From positions 1 through 64,000 of the forward strand of contig MKGP02000056.1 of NCBI GenBank assembly GCA_001913845.2: DNA of 64,000 nt, given 5' to 3'. Of this stretch, positions 8,944 to 18,784 are shown one piece after another (the first letter of the stretch is position 1; every line of letters begins with the position of its first letter). The DNA comes from Limnothrix sp. CACIAM 69d (GTDB lineage: Bacteria; Cyanobacteriota; Cyanobacteriia; CACIAM-69d). Made by a program: the position numbers and the translations under genes. The notes below the pieces were generated by a model. It searched no databases and was not told where the DNA came from. It was given only the letters and a program-made list of their open reading frames with translations.

Positions 8944-9543
8944 CTAGCTGGCTTGGGGTTGATAGGGGTGAGGATGAGGATATTGATGGTGATGTTGGCG
9001 CTGAAGTTGGGCCATGTGATGGAAGAGTTTCCAGCAATATTCTTCCGGCAGGCCGCAGGTGGTGGCTCCGCGCATCACGACGGTGAAATACCAATCATTG
9101 GGGGCCAGTTCGCGGGGCAATTTGTCCACAACCACGTAGGTGCGCACATCGTGGTAGGTCTGGCCCTGACTGGTGACGGCGATGGTTTCGCGACGGTAGC
9201 CGCCTCGGGGCACATCTTCGCGATCGTCCAGTTGGTCGCTTAAGCGCCAGGGCAGGGCATAAAGAACCCCAAAAACGCGCGATCGGGCATCGGGAACCAC
9301 ATCCAACACGCCGCATTCTCGCCGGGGCGATCGCCAGTTAAACCCCAACCGATAACCCTCCAGCATGGCCGTGCCCACCAGGTAAGGATAAGCTGGCTCT
9401 CCGAGGGTGCGCTGCAAATCCACCGGGCACATGCAGGAGCCATAGGCAAAGTACAGAAACGTGGGTTCAGCGGGAGAATCGTTGGTCAGCGAAGCTTGGG
9501 GGGCGACGGGTTCGGCGATCGGGGCGGGGCGAGAGGGGTTCAT
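8944..9543 (-). CDS. Gamma-glutamylcyclotransferase (AIG2/GGCT)-like protein
   Basis: 199 residues starting at ATG 9543. The FAYGSCM motif followed by a barrel-like segment (LEGYRLGFNWRS, GVLDVVPDA, VFGVLYALP) marks the GGCT/AIG2 fold, with the acidic DDRED region where the catalytic Glu is expected. Family members release 5-oxoproline from gamma-glutamyl peptides, but the true substrate of the cyanobacterial form is not known. Residues after about 178 are His/Gln/Pro-rich (QRQHHHQYPHPHPYQPQ) and look like a disordered, possibly metal-binding tail. It diverges from the DUF39 gene across a 241-bp spacer. Confidence 0.8.
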   Translation of the reverse strand: MNPSRPAPIAEPVAPQASLTNDSPAEPTFLYFAYGSCMCPVDLQRTLGEPAYPYLVGTAMLEGYRLGFNWRSPRRECGVLDVVPDARSRVFGVLYALPWRLSDQLDDREDVPRGGYRRETIAVTSQGQTYHDVRTYVVVDKLPRELAPNDWYFTVVMRGATTCGLPEEYCWKLFHHMAQLQRQHHHQYPHPHPYQPQAS

Positions 9544-9784
9544 CGGCAGACGGAGGTGGATGGGGAAACGTTGATCCGATTGTCACCGCTGGGGGCCGTT
9601 GGGTTACGGAGGATTAAGCATTCGATCGAACCCGAAGCGAAGGGGTCAGCAGCGAGCAAGATTGTGCCAGCATTGTGCTGGTTTGCATCCTAGCAAAACT
9701 GTTTACCGAAATACAACTAAAACTCGATCGAAAAACCGTAGATTCAACGGTAGATTCAGATTACGTTACCGAGTTCCGAAGCCC

Positions 9785-10981
9785 ATGCGATCGATTGCCG
9801 AGATCAACGACAAAATCCGGAGTGGCCAAGTCACCGTTTGGACGGCCGAAGAACTGAAAGCCCAAGTGGCCACAATCGGCATCCAGGCGGCAGCCGCGCG
9901 GGTAGATGTGGTGGTGACCGGAACCTTTGAACCCATGGAGGCTTCTGGGGCCTTTCTGAACCTGGGGCAGACGGATCCACCGATCAAAATTCGCCGTTGC
10001 TGGCTTGATGGTGTGCCAGCCTATGCGGGCTTTGGGGCGGTGGATTTATATTTGGGAGCCAGCCACCCGGTGGAATTTGCCGACGGGGAAGCACCCGACG
10101 AAGGCCGCGATCGGGGCGGTGGCCATGTGATTGAAAGTTTGATCGCGGGGCGTTCGGTGCAACTGCGGGCGATCGGGCATGTCACCGACTGCTATCCCCG
10201 AGGCTCCTTTGAAACCTCGATCTCCCGCGACACGATCAACCAGTTTTATCTCTACAACCCCCGCAACCTCTACCAAAACTTCATCGTGGGCGTGAATGGG
10301 GGCGATCGGCCGCTCAATACCTACTTGGGCCCCTTGCAACCCAACCTGGGCAATGCGGTTTATGTCAGCGGCGGGGCCTTGTCTCCCCTGCTGAACGATC
10401 CGGAACTGCGGCTGTTGGGCATTGGCAGCCGCATTTGGTTGGCCGGCAGCCAGGGCTACATTGCCTGGGAAGGAACTCAGCATTTTCCGCTGCAAAAACG
10501 CCTCCCGAACCAAACCCCGATCGGCCCGGCGGCCACCCTGGCCTTGGTGGGAGATGCCAAACAAATGCAGGCCCAATGGGTGCGCGGTTGCTATTTCAAA
10601 GGCTACGGGCCGTCCCTGATGTTGGGGGTGGGCGTGCCGTTGCCGGTGGTGGATGAAGCGGTGGTGGCCCGGTGCGCCGTCAAAGATGAAGAGATCGTGG
10701 CCCCGATCGTGGATTTTTCGATTCCCCGGCGAGTGCGGCCCACCTTTGGCTTGGTGAACTATGCCCAACTGAAGTCTGGCCGGATTGAAATCGATGGCAA
10801 ACTTGTACGCACAGCGCCGCTCACCAGTTTGGCCCTGTCGCGCCAAGTGTCCGAGGCTTTGAAATTGGAAATTCAACAGGGGCGGTTTTTGCTGTCGGAA
10901 GCCGTGGCCCCGTTGCCGAGCGATCGCACCTTTATTCCACAGGATCGCTGGGGACAAATTGGGATGGAATCGGAACCTTAG
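9785..10981 (+). CDS. DUF39 homocysteine biosynthesis protein
   Basis: 398 residues from ATG 9785, where the conserved N-terminus MRSIAEINDKIRSG begins. It matches the HcyBio/DUF39 family along its whole length (TGTFEPMEASGAFLNLG, RRCWLDGVPAYAGFGAVDLYLGA, CYPRGSFET, YNPRNLYQNFIVGVNGGDRPLNTYLG, SIPRRVRPTFGLV). In methanogens this family, with a partner ferredoxin/NIL protein, takes part in forming homocysteine from aspartate semialdehyde and reduced sulfur. No NIL/ferredoxin partner lies beside it here. It ends in a 4-nt tail-to-tail overlap with the response regulator gene on the other strand. Confidence 0.88.
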   Translation: MRSIAEINDKIRSGQVTVWTAEELKAQVATIGIQAAAARVDVVVTGTFEPMEASGAFLNLGQTDPPIKIRRCWLDGVPAYAGFGAVDLYLGASHPVEFADGEAPDEGRDRGGGHVIESLIAGRSVQLRAIGHVTDCYPRGSFETSISRDTINQFYLYNPRNLYQNFIVGVNGGDRPLNTYLGPLQPNLGNAVYVSGGALSPLLNDPELRLLGIGSRIWLAGSQGYIAWEGTQHFPLQKRLPNQTPIGPAATLALVGDAKQMQAQWVRGCYFKGYGPSLMLGVGVPLPVVDEAVVARCAVKDEEIVAPIVDFSIPRRVRPTFGLVNYAQLKSGRIEIDGKLVRTAPLTSLALSRQVSEALKLEIQQGRFLLSEAVAPLPSDRTFIPQDRWGQIGMESEP

Positions 10982-11394
10982 GCGCGATCGAGCGTGTGGT
11001 GAGCCACCAAGGAGCGCAAAGCATCGCGATCGAACGGCTTGGTGATATATTCCGTGGCTCCCGCCAGTTGCCCTTGAATGCGATCGAACGGGCGATCGTG
11101 GGAAGTCAACATAATCACCGGTAGCGCAGCAAACTGGGGCAAGCTGCGCAAAATCCGGCATAGCTCCAGCCCGTTCAGATTCGGCATCGACACATCCAAT
11201 AGCAGCAGGTCGATCGGCTGGTGGTAGATCATCGACAGCGCCTCCACCGGATCCGCCGTGGTTACCACGTTGTACAAATCCTCTAACGTGCGGCGCACCA
11301 GGGTATGCACAATCAAGCTGTCGTCCACAGCCAGCACCGTAGGCTTCGTCATGCTCGATCGAGCCACGGAAACGACATCAGAGGAGCTGTTCAT
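10978..11394 (-). CDS. Single-domain response regulator (CheY-like)
   Basis: A 138-residue receiver domain: VLAVDDS with the acidic pair, LLLLDVSMPNLNG with the phospho-acceptor Asp, MLTSHD with the switch Thr/Ser, and ITKPF with the conserved Lys. There is no output domain, so it acts by protein contact or as a phosphate relay. The ATG at 11394 is chosen because GGGG lies about 7 nt upstream; ATG 11352 (MTKPTVL) is a good alternative nearer the domain edge. It could serve one of the orphan kinases in this window, but the sequence does not show which. Confidence 0.9.
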   Translation of the reverse strand: MNSSSDVVSVARSSMTKPTVLAVDDSLIVHTLVRRTLEDLYNVVTTADPVEALSMIYHQPIDLLLLDVSMPNLNGLELCRILRSLPQFAALPVIMLTSHDRPFDRIQGQLAGATEYITKPFDRDALRSLVAHHTLDRA

Positions 11395-12898
11395 GACTGA
11401 CCCCAGGATTGAGATGATCGATGCGGCAATTGATGGGGCAATTTCCAAACGCCTTGTGCCTCACCCCTCGCAGGTTGGTTTCAGGTCGCTGGTCGAATCA
11501 ACCTGCCCAATCCTGCAAAAAATAGCACTCTCGTTTGATTAATCCATCAATTGCTACCTTAGCTGCCTTATTAGATGATGATTCCTAGATTCCTGATTTC
11601 TTTCACCCATGTGGCTAATCTCCCAAGGAGAAAGACAAGGACTTTCAAGACAATTTCAAGGCGATCGAGGGACTGAGACTAACGCAGGGAACTAATTAAA
11701 TTTTGGCATTTTCCGTTGCGCCCTGGTCAAAATTCTGTTCATAGGCATCAATTTTTGATGATTGGTCAAGGTTGATGATTGGGCGTGCGGATTGCAACCA
11801 AGGCGCGATCGGCGCTGATCTTGCCCGCTGCGTTGCTCAGACCTCGACCCACGGCAACAGTAGCGCCATTTGGGAATAAGGGGTCTGGGTCTTTTGCGCT
11901 TGTTGGCGGAGAAGGCAGCGGCAATGATTTGGCCCTTGCCAAAGGTCTTGCAGGGGAAATGGCGTGGTTTTGGGCTGGTTGGGGCGGAATGGGTAGCTCA
12001 GTAATTTTTTGAAGAAGAGATCAAAAAACATGAAGAGAATTTGAATATCGTCTCTATTAATAACTGTAATTTATCCAAAATTCATTCAAAATTCATTCAA
12101 GATTTATCTGATATTTGTCCAGTATTTGTCCAGCGTCTATCCAGCGTTTATTGAGTGCTCCTCTGGTGTTCATGAACCATTGCTCGACTGCTGATTGATG
12201 ACTCATTAACGATTTGTCAACTATTCGTTATTAATCCACTAGCGATGAATGGGCGATCGGGGCATTATCGGGGCATTGTTGATGGGCCCTGTTGATAAGC
12301 CATTGATGATGGAGCAAGTCCTCGATCGTTCATGGGGCATCATCAGTTTATGGGGCATCAGCAAGACCCTATCAAGATCGAAAGTCATCAAGGCCGACGT
12401 TGGAATTTTGGGAGCACTGATGATTCCAAAGGTAAATTTGCATCCTCTCAGGATTCTCTGAGGGGATGCAAAAGCAATTGGGGTGGTCAATTGCGATCGG
12501 GAAACAATTGCTGTGGAGTCAGGTTTTTGAACAATTATGAAGATCAAAAACTTAACCTGATGGGCCGAAGGAGTGATTGAGACCAGTAATGAGAATAGAT
12601 TCAATTTCTGAAAGCTTCAATGAGCGATCGCCCGTGAAATCAAGACTTAGTGTCAAAATCAGCAAATTATCTAACGAGAACTAGGAGAGTGTGTGTTTAT
12701 TTAAGGGTTGGAGAGTATTTACATAAATTTATGATCAAAGGTTTACGTCCAATCTTTCGTGGATTCATCAATAAAACGCCACATTCGCAGATCTAGTGGA
12801 AGATCCTGAGCTAAAATTAATAACAAATACAGATTTTTTTAACAGTTTTGAGGAGAGATGCCGCAACCATCCTCCAGCAGCCAATTTTGGAAATTGTA
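11395..12898. other. 1.5-kb region with no credible gene
   Basis: Short frames on both strands have no recognisable motifs, and the region is more AT-rich and compositionally irregular than its neighbours. It contains degenerate direct repeats (ATTCATTCAA near 12070-12095, ATTTGTCCAG near 12110-12130, GGGGCAT near 12258-12350) and the strong hairpin at 12437-12472. It should contain the promoters of the response regulator (left end) and of the signalling block (right end). Confidence 0.6.
12437..12472. other. Strong 15-bp hairpin in the large spacer
   Basis: TTTGCATCCTCTCAG and CTGAGGGGATGCAAA pair over 15 positions with one G-T wobble around a 6-nt loop. Neither strand has a following T tract, so it does not look like a standard intrinsic terminator. 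It may be an RNA structure or a protein-binding palindrome. Confidence 0.6.
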
Positions 12899-15142
12899 AT
12901 GGTTACTCAACTACCGTCCTACGCCATGCGGCGATCGCCCCATCGCTCCCAAGCTGGGCCACTGTTAGTTCATTCCCTCGGAACTTCGGCGGCACGTCTC
13001 AGAAATAGCTCCTCTTGGACTGACGGTGCGATCGAGTCAACGAATCATTCAGCGAACCAACCAATGGCCAATTCGGCTTCCCTGAATCAGGAGTTGGCTT
13101 GCAGCGCTGATCCAGATTCAACGGCTCATTGGCTAGATAGCAGTTCCGAGGCGGACTGTCGATCGCTGCTGACAATGCTCAATGGAGTAGGGGCGATTTT
13201 GACCGGCACGGGGCCCCTGGAACGGCGACTGCAACGAACATTACGTTACTTAGCCCGTTGCCTGGATCTAAAGGAAGCGGAGCTGTGGTCTTACGATCGG
13301 GTGCAACATCGGTTTAAGTTGGCGGCCCTGTTTGTGCGGGGACAGGGGCGAAATTTGGCAGTGCATTTTGATCGCTCCGTGTCGGAAGCGGAGGTGCGCA
13401 AGTTGGGGCGGCGGGGCAGTCGCTCCATGGGCAAGCTGGAACTGTCGCAGCTTCCACCCCAGGGGACGGAGACCGGCTCCGAGGAGGCGGCATCCTCTGC
13501 CCAGGCTTTTTATTGGGGGGCTTATCCCCTGCGCATGGAGCGGCATCCCCTGGGGATGTTGTTGCTGTGGCGCGATCGCCCCTGGTCGTTGGCCATGCAA
13601 GAGGCGGTGGAACAGGTGGCGCGATTGGTGGCGCTGGCGCTGGGTCATGACTTGGCCAAACAGGGCGATCGACAAAAACCAGAGGTGCGGCTGCGACCTT
13701 GGCTCGAAAAAATCCGCTCATCCCTCGATTTGGATGCGATTTTGGCGGCGGCGGTGCGGGAGTTGCGTCTCGTGTTGCGGGTCGATCGCTGTGCTTATTT
13801 GTGGGCCTTGCGGGGCCCCAACGGAGCCATACAGCTCACCGTTAGCCACCAGGACAGCCGCCAACCGGCCTTGGATGGGGCCTTCACCCGGGCGATCGCC
13901 CAAGGTCTGCCCTCCCTGTTGATGCCAGCGGCACTCGATCGGGCTGATCTGAGCACCGCTTCCACCCTGCCCTGGACACAACTCACCCACCTGCTACACC
14001 ATCCCGATCCTCAAGTGGCCCACTGGGCCGAGTCCGCCGGGATCAATGCCCTGTTGATTGTGCCCGTGCAGACGGCTTCTGGCCATTCCGGGGCGATCGC
14101 CTGCACCACCACCAGCCAGCGTCGTCAGTGGTCGAGCGACGATTGCGAGGCCCTGCGTTGGGCGGCCGATCGCCTGGCCGTCGCCATCAGCCAAGCGGAA
14201 CTGTACGATCGCTCCCAGGCCGCTGTACGCGCCACCGAAACCCAATTTCACGAGCTAGAACGCACCCTTGAGGATTTGAAAAAAGCCCAAGCCCAACTGG
14301 TTCACTCCGAAAAAATGTCCAGCCTTGGCCAGTTGGCGGCCGGCATTGCCCACGAAATTAATAATCCCGTCAACTTCATCAGCGGCAACCTGGATTGGGC
14401 CAGCGATGCCCTCACGGAATTGATCGAGCTGGTGCGCCTGTACCAACGCCACACCCAAGACCATGATCCCGAAATCATGGCCCAGGCCGAGCAGATGGAC
14501 TTGGAATTCGTGCTAGAAGATTTGCCAAAGGTCTTGCATTCCATGCGCCAAGGCACAGAACGGATTCAAGGTATTGTGGCTTCCATGCGCAATTTCTCGC
14601 GGCTCGATCGCGCGGAAGTTTCCTCGGTGGATTTGCATGAAGGCATCGACAGTACCTTGCTTATTTTGCATAGCCGCCTGGAGCGTAAAGGTCGGCAAAA
14701 TCGGATTGAAGTGGTGCGCGATTATGGTGAGTTGCCCTTGGTGGAATGCCACAGCGGTCAGCTCAATCAAGTGTTTATGAACCTATTAAGCAACGCGATC
14801 GATGCGCTCGAAGACCGGGAAACCGACCCGCGCATAATCATTCACACCCAATTAATGGCAGCAAATCCGGCGGTGGATGGGTCTGATCAACCCTCAAAAC
14901 CGGGTGTTGAAATCACGATTCAAGACAACGGCAGCGGAATTCCCCCGGAGGTTACTTCTCGAATTTTTGACCCATTTTTCACCACAAAACCCGTGGGCAA
15001 AGGCACTGGGTTGGGCCTATCCATCAGTTACCAAATTGTGGTCGATCGGCATGGGGGCAAAATTGCCTGCGAATCTCAACCCCACAAGGGCACAACCTTC
15101 CGACTGTGGCTCCCCCTAGCAGTGACCGATCGTAACCACTAA
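12899..15142 (+). CDS. GAF-domain sensor histidine kinase
   Basis: A soluble kinase of about 747 residues. Two GAF-like segments (about 80-255 and 275-440) precede a short coiled coil and a HisKA domain with His485 in [14 protein letters not shown], then a HATPase domain with [12 protein letters not shown] (N box), DNGSGIP (G1) and [10 protein letters not shown] (G2). The H-box type is that of NtrB-like cyanobacterial kinases. There is no transmembrane segment or receiver. ATG 12899 is preferred; an in-frame TTG at 12848 would add 17 residues. A 13-codon leader frame (ATG 12858) ends in TAATG overlapping this start. It sits 71 bp before cheR and may sense the input for, or run in parallel with, the chemosensory genes. 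Confidence 0.88.
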   Translation: MVTQLPSYAMRRSPHRSQAGPLLVHSLGTSAARLRNSSSWTDGAIESTNHSANQPMANSASLNQELACSADPDSTAHWLDSSSEADCRSLLTMLNGVGAILTGTGPLERRLQRTLRYLARCLDLKEAELWSYDRVQHRFKLAALFVRGQGRNLAVHFDRSVSEAEVRKLGRRGSRSMGKLELSQLPPQGTETGSEEAASSAQAFYWGAYPLRMERHPLGMLLLWRDRPWSLAMQEAVEQVARLVALALGHDLAKQGDRQKPEVRLRPWLEKIRSSLDLDAILAAAVRELRLVLRVDRCAYLWALRGPNGAIQLTVSHQDSRQPALDGAFTRAIAQGLPSLLMPAALDRADLSTASTLPWTQLTHLLHHPDPQVAHWAESAGINALLIVPVQTASGHSGAIACTTTSQRRQWSSDDCEALRWAADRLAVAISQAELYDRSQAAVRATETQFHELERTLEDLKKAQAQLVHSEKMSSLGQLAAGIAHEINNPVNFISGNLDWASDALTELIELVRLYQRHTQDHDPEIMAQAEQMDLEFVLEDLPKVLHSMRQGTERIQGIVASMRNFSRLDRAEVSSVDLHEGIDSTLLILHSRLERKGRQNRIEVVRDYGELPLVECHSGQLNQVFMNLLSNAIDALEDRETDPRIIIHTQLMAANPAVDGSDQPSKPGVEITIQDNGSGIPPEVTSRIFDPFFTTKPVGKGTGLGLSISYQIVVDRHGGKIACESQPHKGTTFRLWLPLAVTDRNH

Positions 15143-15213
15143 ACTCAAGACAGCTCGTTGCATGAGTTACTCGTGAGGACAAGGGCTATTCCCTGTCTTT
15201 TTCTGTCAAGGTT

Positions 15214-16902
15214 ATGCCCCCAGAGGTTATTGCGCTGCTCCATGAACTGGTTCCCATCATCTACGATCGCTATGGCCTACGGCTGCGGGCTAGCGATCTC
15301 GAAGATTTGACTCAGTTTTTGCATAATCGTTGGCGATCGGGCAGCCCCCAAACCTGGGCCACCTATCGTCAACTACTGTTGGATCGGAGTCCCTATGGCC
15401 AACAGGCTTGGCAACCCTTAATTAATGTCATCACCAATACGGAAAGCTATTTTTTCCGCGATCGGGGACAGTTTTCGCTCTTGCAACGGCAGATTTTGCC
15501 AGAGTTAATTTTGAGTCGGCGAGGAAGTCGGCGGCTTTGTTTGTGGAGTGCGGCCTGCGCTGGGGGCGAAGAACCCTATTCCTTAGCGATTACTTTGCAG
15601 GGTATGTTGCCGGCCCATGAAAACTGGCAAGTTCGCATTTTTGCCACGGATATTAATGAAGAAGCACTCGATCGGGCCCGATCGGGTCGTTTTCGATCAT
15701 GGTCATTCCGAGCCATTGATTCCACCACTTGGCAAACCTATTTCCGGCCCCTGGCGGATGGCTGGCAAATTGACCCGGCAATTCAGCGATTGGTAACCTT
15801 TCAAAACTTCAATTTGGTGAATGATGAATTGCCTTTAACTGATGTTGGTAAGTTTGATTTAATTCTTTGTCGAAATGTTTTTATCTACTTTGCCACGGAA
15901 TCCATTACGCAAACCGTTGATCTGTTTGCCAAGGCCCTGGCTCCCGGGGGGTATTTGCTCACGGGCCATGCGGAATTATGCCATCAACCGCTGCAATCCT
16001 TTGCAACTCAAATTTATCCAGAATCGGTGGTCTATCGTCGGCGATCGGGACAAGCAACCGCAACCCCTTTGCCTCCAATCAATGGCTTAACCCAACCTTA
16101 CGCCGCTGCCAGCAATTTAGAAAATCCCTTGGGGAATCCCTTGGAAAACACGCCGGGGCTGAAAAATGGGATGGAAACGCTTCATCCGGCTCCGCTGATC
16201 AATGCCGATGCCCAGGCGATCGCGATTGAAACGGCGATCGCCAATCATCAGGAACGGCCCAATTATTCGCGATCGGATCATTTAAATGACTTAACTAATT
16301 CCAACCATTTAAATAATTCCCGATCGAGCAATCCTCGGCCCACTGACTCATCCCCCCATTCTCTTCAGCCGTCGTCCCCCAAAGTGCCGGTGGTTAAGCC
16401 CCTTTCCACACCCTATGCCGCTCCCAAAAATCAAACAGAACAGTTACATAATCGACTCAAGCAAAAATTGTTGCAACTGCTAAAGCACTACCCCAACAGC
16501 AGCGCCACACTCTACGCCCTCGCTTGTCTGCACGCCAATTGGGGAGCCAGCCAAGAAGCCAGCCAATATTGTCAACAGGCCTTGGAAATTGAGCCGGAGT
16601 CAACAGAAATTTGCTGTCTGTTGGCCCGGATTTGGGAGGAACAAAACCAACTGGATCAAGCCAAGCAATTTCTGCGGCGGGCGGTATATTTGGATCGCCA
16701 TGCCCTGCCTCCCCGACTGGAATTAGCCAGCTTATATGAACGAATTGGGGATGCCACGGCGGCGCGCCGTCTTTATGCTTCGGCGTTGGAACTGTTGCAG
16801 GATTTTGCCCCCCATTGGCCGGTGTTTGACCACCACCATTTAACGGCGGGGGAGTTGAGCGATCGCCTCAAGGAGCATTTAGCCGCGATCGGTGCTAACT
16901 GA
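15214..16902 (+). CDS. CheR-type chemoreceptor methyltransferase with C-terminal TPRs
   Basis: 562 residues. The N-terminal CheR fold (about 1-275) shows NTESYFFRD, the SAM-binding SAACAGGEEPYS, ATDINEEALDRA and LILCRNVFIYF. It methylates receptor glutamates using SAM. A 130-residue low-complexity linker rich in Asn/Ser/Pro (about 280-405) leads to TPR units at about 410-545 (SATLYALACLHANWG, CCLLARIWEEQNQLDQAKQFL, ARLYASAL). CheR with a TPR tail is the WspC-like architecture. It lies between the GAF kinase and the CheW gene, with a 700-bp repeat-bearing gap before the latter. Confidence 0.92.
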   Translation: MPPEVIALLHELVPIIYDRYGLRLRASDLEDLTQFLHNRWRSGSPQTWATYRQLLLDRSPYGQQAWQPLINVITNTESYFFRDRGQFSLLQRQILPELILSRRGSRRLCLWSAACAGGEEPYSLAITLQGMLPAHENWQVRIFATDINEEALDRARSGRFRSWSFRAIDSTTWQTYFRPLADGWQIDPAIQRLVTFQNFNLVNDELPLTDVGKFDLILCRNVFIYFATESITQTVDLFAKALAPGGYLLTGHAELCHQPLQSFATQIYPESVVYRRRSGQATATPLPPINGLTQPYAAASNLENPLGNPLENTPGLKNGMETLHPAPLINADAQAIAIETAIANHQERPNYSRSDHLNDLTNSNHLNNSRSSNPRPTDSSPHSLQPSSPKVPVVKPLSTPYAAPKNQTEQLHNRLKQKLLQLLKHYPNSSATLYALACLHANWGASQEASQYCQQALEIEPESTEICCLLARIWEEQNQLDQAKQFLRRAVYLDRHALPPRLELASLYERIGDATAARRLYASALELLQDFAPHWPVFDHHHLTAGELSDRLKEHLAAIGAN

Positions 16903-17301
16903 ACTCATTAGTGCTTCCTGTGGGATGTTCTGGGTTTTGATTGATTTTCCATTGACGGGAGATCCGTTGGTTGTCGATCGGTTGTCGATCAGTGGTCAAT
17001 TAGTGATCCATTGGCGATCAATGAGTGGTCAATCAACTAGCAATGTGTTAGCCATTAGCTATTAATCGGGCAAAAAAATATAGATTTCACACAAAAACAT
17101 AAAGAAAACGCCAAAAATCCCAAAGATTGGAAAAATCGAAAGTAAACTCAAGTTAGTTCGTCAGGGCAACGATCGAACAAAAAGCCATGGCAGAGTCCCC
17201 GTGACTCAGGAATCCAAGGTAAACAGCGAAAGGTAAAAGCGCAAAAGGTTTTTGTCCAATCTGTCTGATCCCCACGGACAAGGGGTGGTAACAGATTTCT
17301 A

Positions 17302-17435
17302 AGAGGTTGTTTGAAAAGCCAAAATTGCTACTCTGTACGCTTCAGTAATCGACGTAGACAAGGGGCTTAAGCCCCTTGCTCCCCCCGATTGTTGGTGCTT
17401 GGCCCGTGCCCAAAAATACTTTTCAAACATCCTCT
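17302..17435. mobile_element. 134-bp MITE-like element with 17-bp terminal inverted repeats
   Basis: AGAGGTTGTTTGAAAAG (17302-17318) and CTTTTCAAACATCCTCT (17419-17435) are inverted repeats matching at 16 of 17 positions. The interior carries one copy of the 20-bp palindrome family (17359-17378). No transposase frame is present, so it could only move in trans. No clear target duplication is visible. Confidence 0.6.
17359..17378. repeat. 20-bp palindrome repeat, copy 1
   Basis: CAAGGGGCTTAAGCCCCTTG, a perfect palindrome. Similar copies lie at 25469, 33740, 37914, 61771 and 63049. All are intergenic. Confidence 0.9.
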
Positions 17436-17610
17436 AAAAGAGAAATACGGCAAAAAGCCGCATATTTTGCCCGGTAACTTTGAGCTTTCGAGACTTCAAA
17501 CTCACCCTGGCATTGTGGCGAGTCTGAGGTTGATTTCTGGTGCGATCTCTTGGGGGCGATCGCTAGTGTGATGCTCGGGGTGATCGAGCGGGGCTGGCTG
17601 GTTCAGCAAA

Positions 17611-18693
17611 ATGGACGGTGAAGGGTTTGTGGCGACTGAACAAAGCTATTTGATTGTGGATGTGATGCGAACCTTGTGCGGTTTGGAGGCCCAGTGGGTG
17701 GAGGAAACTTTGCCCTTGGTGGAGCTGAAGCCGATCGCGGGGTTGGGAGCTGGCTATTTGGGAGCGATCGACCGGCAGGGGAAACTATTGCCGGTGGTGG
17801 ATTTGGCAGATTGCTTGGGTCTGGCTCGATCGCCCTATGGCCTCTCCGATGCGATTGTGGTGTTGCGATCGCCCCAGGGGGTGAGCTTGGGGTTGATTGT
17901 CAATGAAGCGGTGGATTTGCAAGGGGTGACGCTGGATCCAGACCCCAGCCTGTTGGTGGCGGAACTGTCAGCCCAGGCCCGCGAAATTGTGCGGGATGTG
18001 GTGCTTTTGGCCGGTCAGCCCATCGCCTTGATCAACAGCGAAAATCTGTTCACGGTGTTGCAGCGGCCCGAGTGGCACCAATCGCCCCTTGATTCCGCCA
18101 CCGATCGCTGGCGGGCCCTTTCAGCGATGGATCAGGCCCTGTTGCGGGCGCGGGCAGTGGAACTGGCGGAGGCCGATCGCGCTGACAGCGACCAAGGGGG
18201 GCAACCTTGGATCGTGGTGGAAATTGGTGGCGAGCGCTTTGGCATTGACGCGGCGGCCGTGCGGGAGTTGGCGGAGTTGCCGGTGATTGTGCCCCTGCCT
18301 TGTTGTCCGAGCCATGTGCTGGGAAATGCGAATCTGCGGGGCGAGATTGTGACGGCCATTGACATCAGCCCCTGGCTAGGCCAAGAACGCCGGCCCGCCG
18401 TCACCCGATCGCTGGTGGCGATCGTGCAGGTGGAGGACTTAACGGTGGGCTTGGCGATCGATCGGGCGATCGAAACCCAATGGGTCAGCGCCCAGCGCTT
18501 GGCCCCCGTTCCCTTTAACGCCAGCACCGCCGAGCAACTGGCTCCCGTCAACGGCTCCCTAGATTCAGCAATCGTCAACCGAGACAGCGCCTACATTCGG
18601 GGCATCCATGTGGATGGGGGCCAAGCCACCAGTTGGCTGGATGTGGCCACCCTGTTGCGCGATCCGAGCTTGGTGGTTAACGAAAGTCTTTAG
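17611..18693 (+). CDS. Double CheW-domain adaptor
   Basis: 360 residues with two CheW-like SH3 folds in tandem (about 10-155 and 190-350). The first has [20 protein letters not shown] and [12 protein letters not shown], the second [38 protein letters not shown] and [14 protein letters not shown]. It would couple the receptor encoded next to the CheA hybrid. The fused pair may stand in for the two separate CheW proteins (WspB and WspD) of Wsp systems; that is inference. The ATG at 17611 lacks a clear Shine-Dalgarno sequence. The chemoreceptor gene follows 91 bp downstream on the same strand. Confidence 0.85.
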   Translation: MDGEGFVATEQSYLIVDVMRTLCGLEAQWVEETLPLVELKPIAGLGAGYLGAIDRQGKLLPVVDLADCLGLARSPYGLSDAIVVLRSPQGVSLGLIVNEAVDLQGVTLDPDPSLLVAELSAQAREIVRDVVLLAGQPIALINSENLFTVLQRPEWHQSPLDSATDRWRALSAMDQALLRARAVELAEADRADSDQGGQPWIVVEIGGERFGIDAAAVRELAELPVIVPLPCCPSHVLGNANLRGEIVTAIDISPWLGQERRPAVTRSLVAIVQVEDLTVGLAIDRAIETQWVSAQRLAPVPFNASTAEQLAPVNGSLDSAIVNRDSAYIRGIHVDGGQATSWLDVATLLRDPSLVVNESL

Positions 18694-18784
18694 GCAAGTC
18701 TTGAGGCCCACGGGGCGATCGGCCCCCAACTTTATTTCCCTATTTCCCCCAAGTTTATTTCCCCCAACTTTGCAGGACAAAACC

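Larger units (their letters stand above)
16903..17610. other. Spacer with degenerate repeats and a MITE-like element
   Basis: About 700 bp without a gene. At 16968-17040 there are degenerate GTTGTCGATC/GTGGTCAAT units, followed by an A-rich stretch (17070-17250). The TIR-bounded element at 17302-17435 is listed separately. No strong promoter was identified. Confidence 0.5.

Noticed and set aside
11779-12031. Overlapping frames on both strands in the large spacer
   Set aside because: Neither strand shows family motifs or a convincing start, and the frames mirror one another.
12437-12472. Hairpin as an intrinsic terminator
   Set aside because: No T tract on either side and no gene ends near it.
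17389-17571. 60-codon frame overlapping the MITE-like element
   Set aside because: It begins inside the element and has no coding features.
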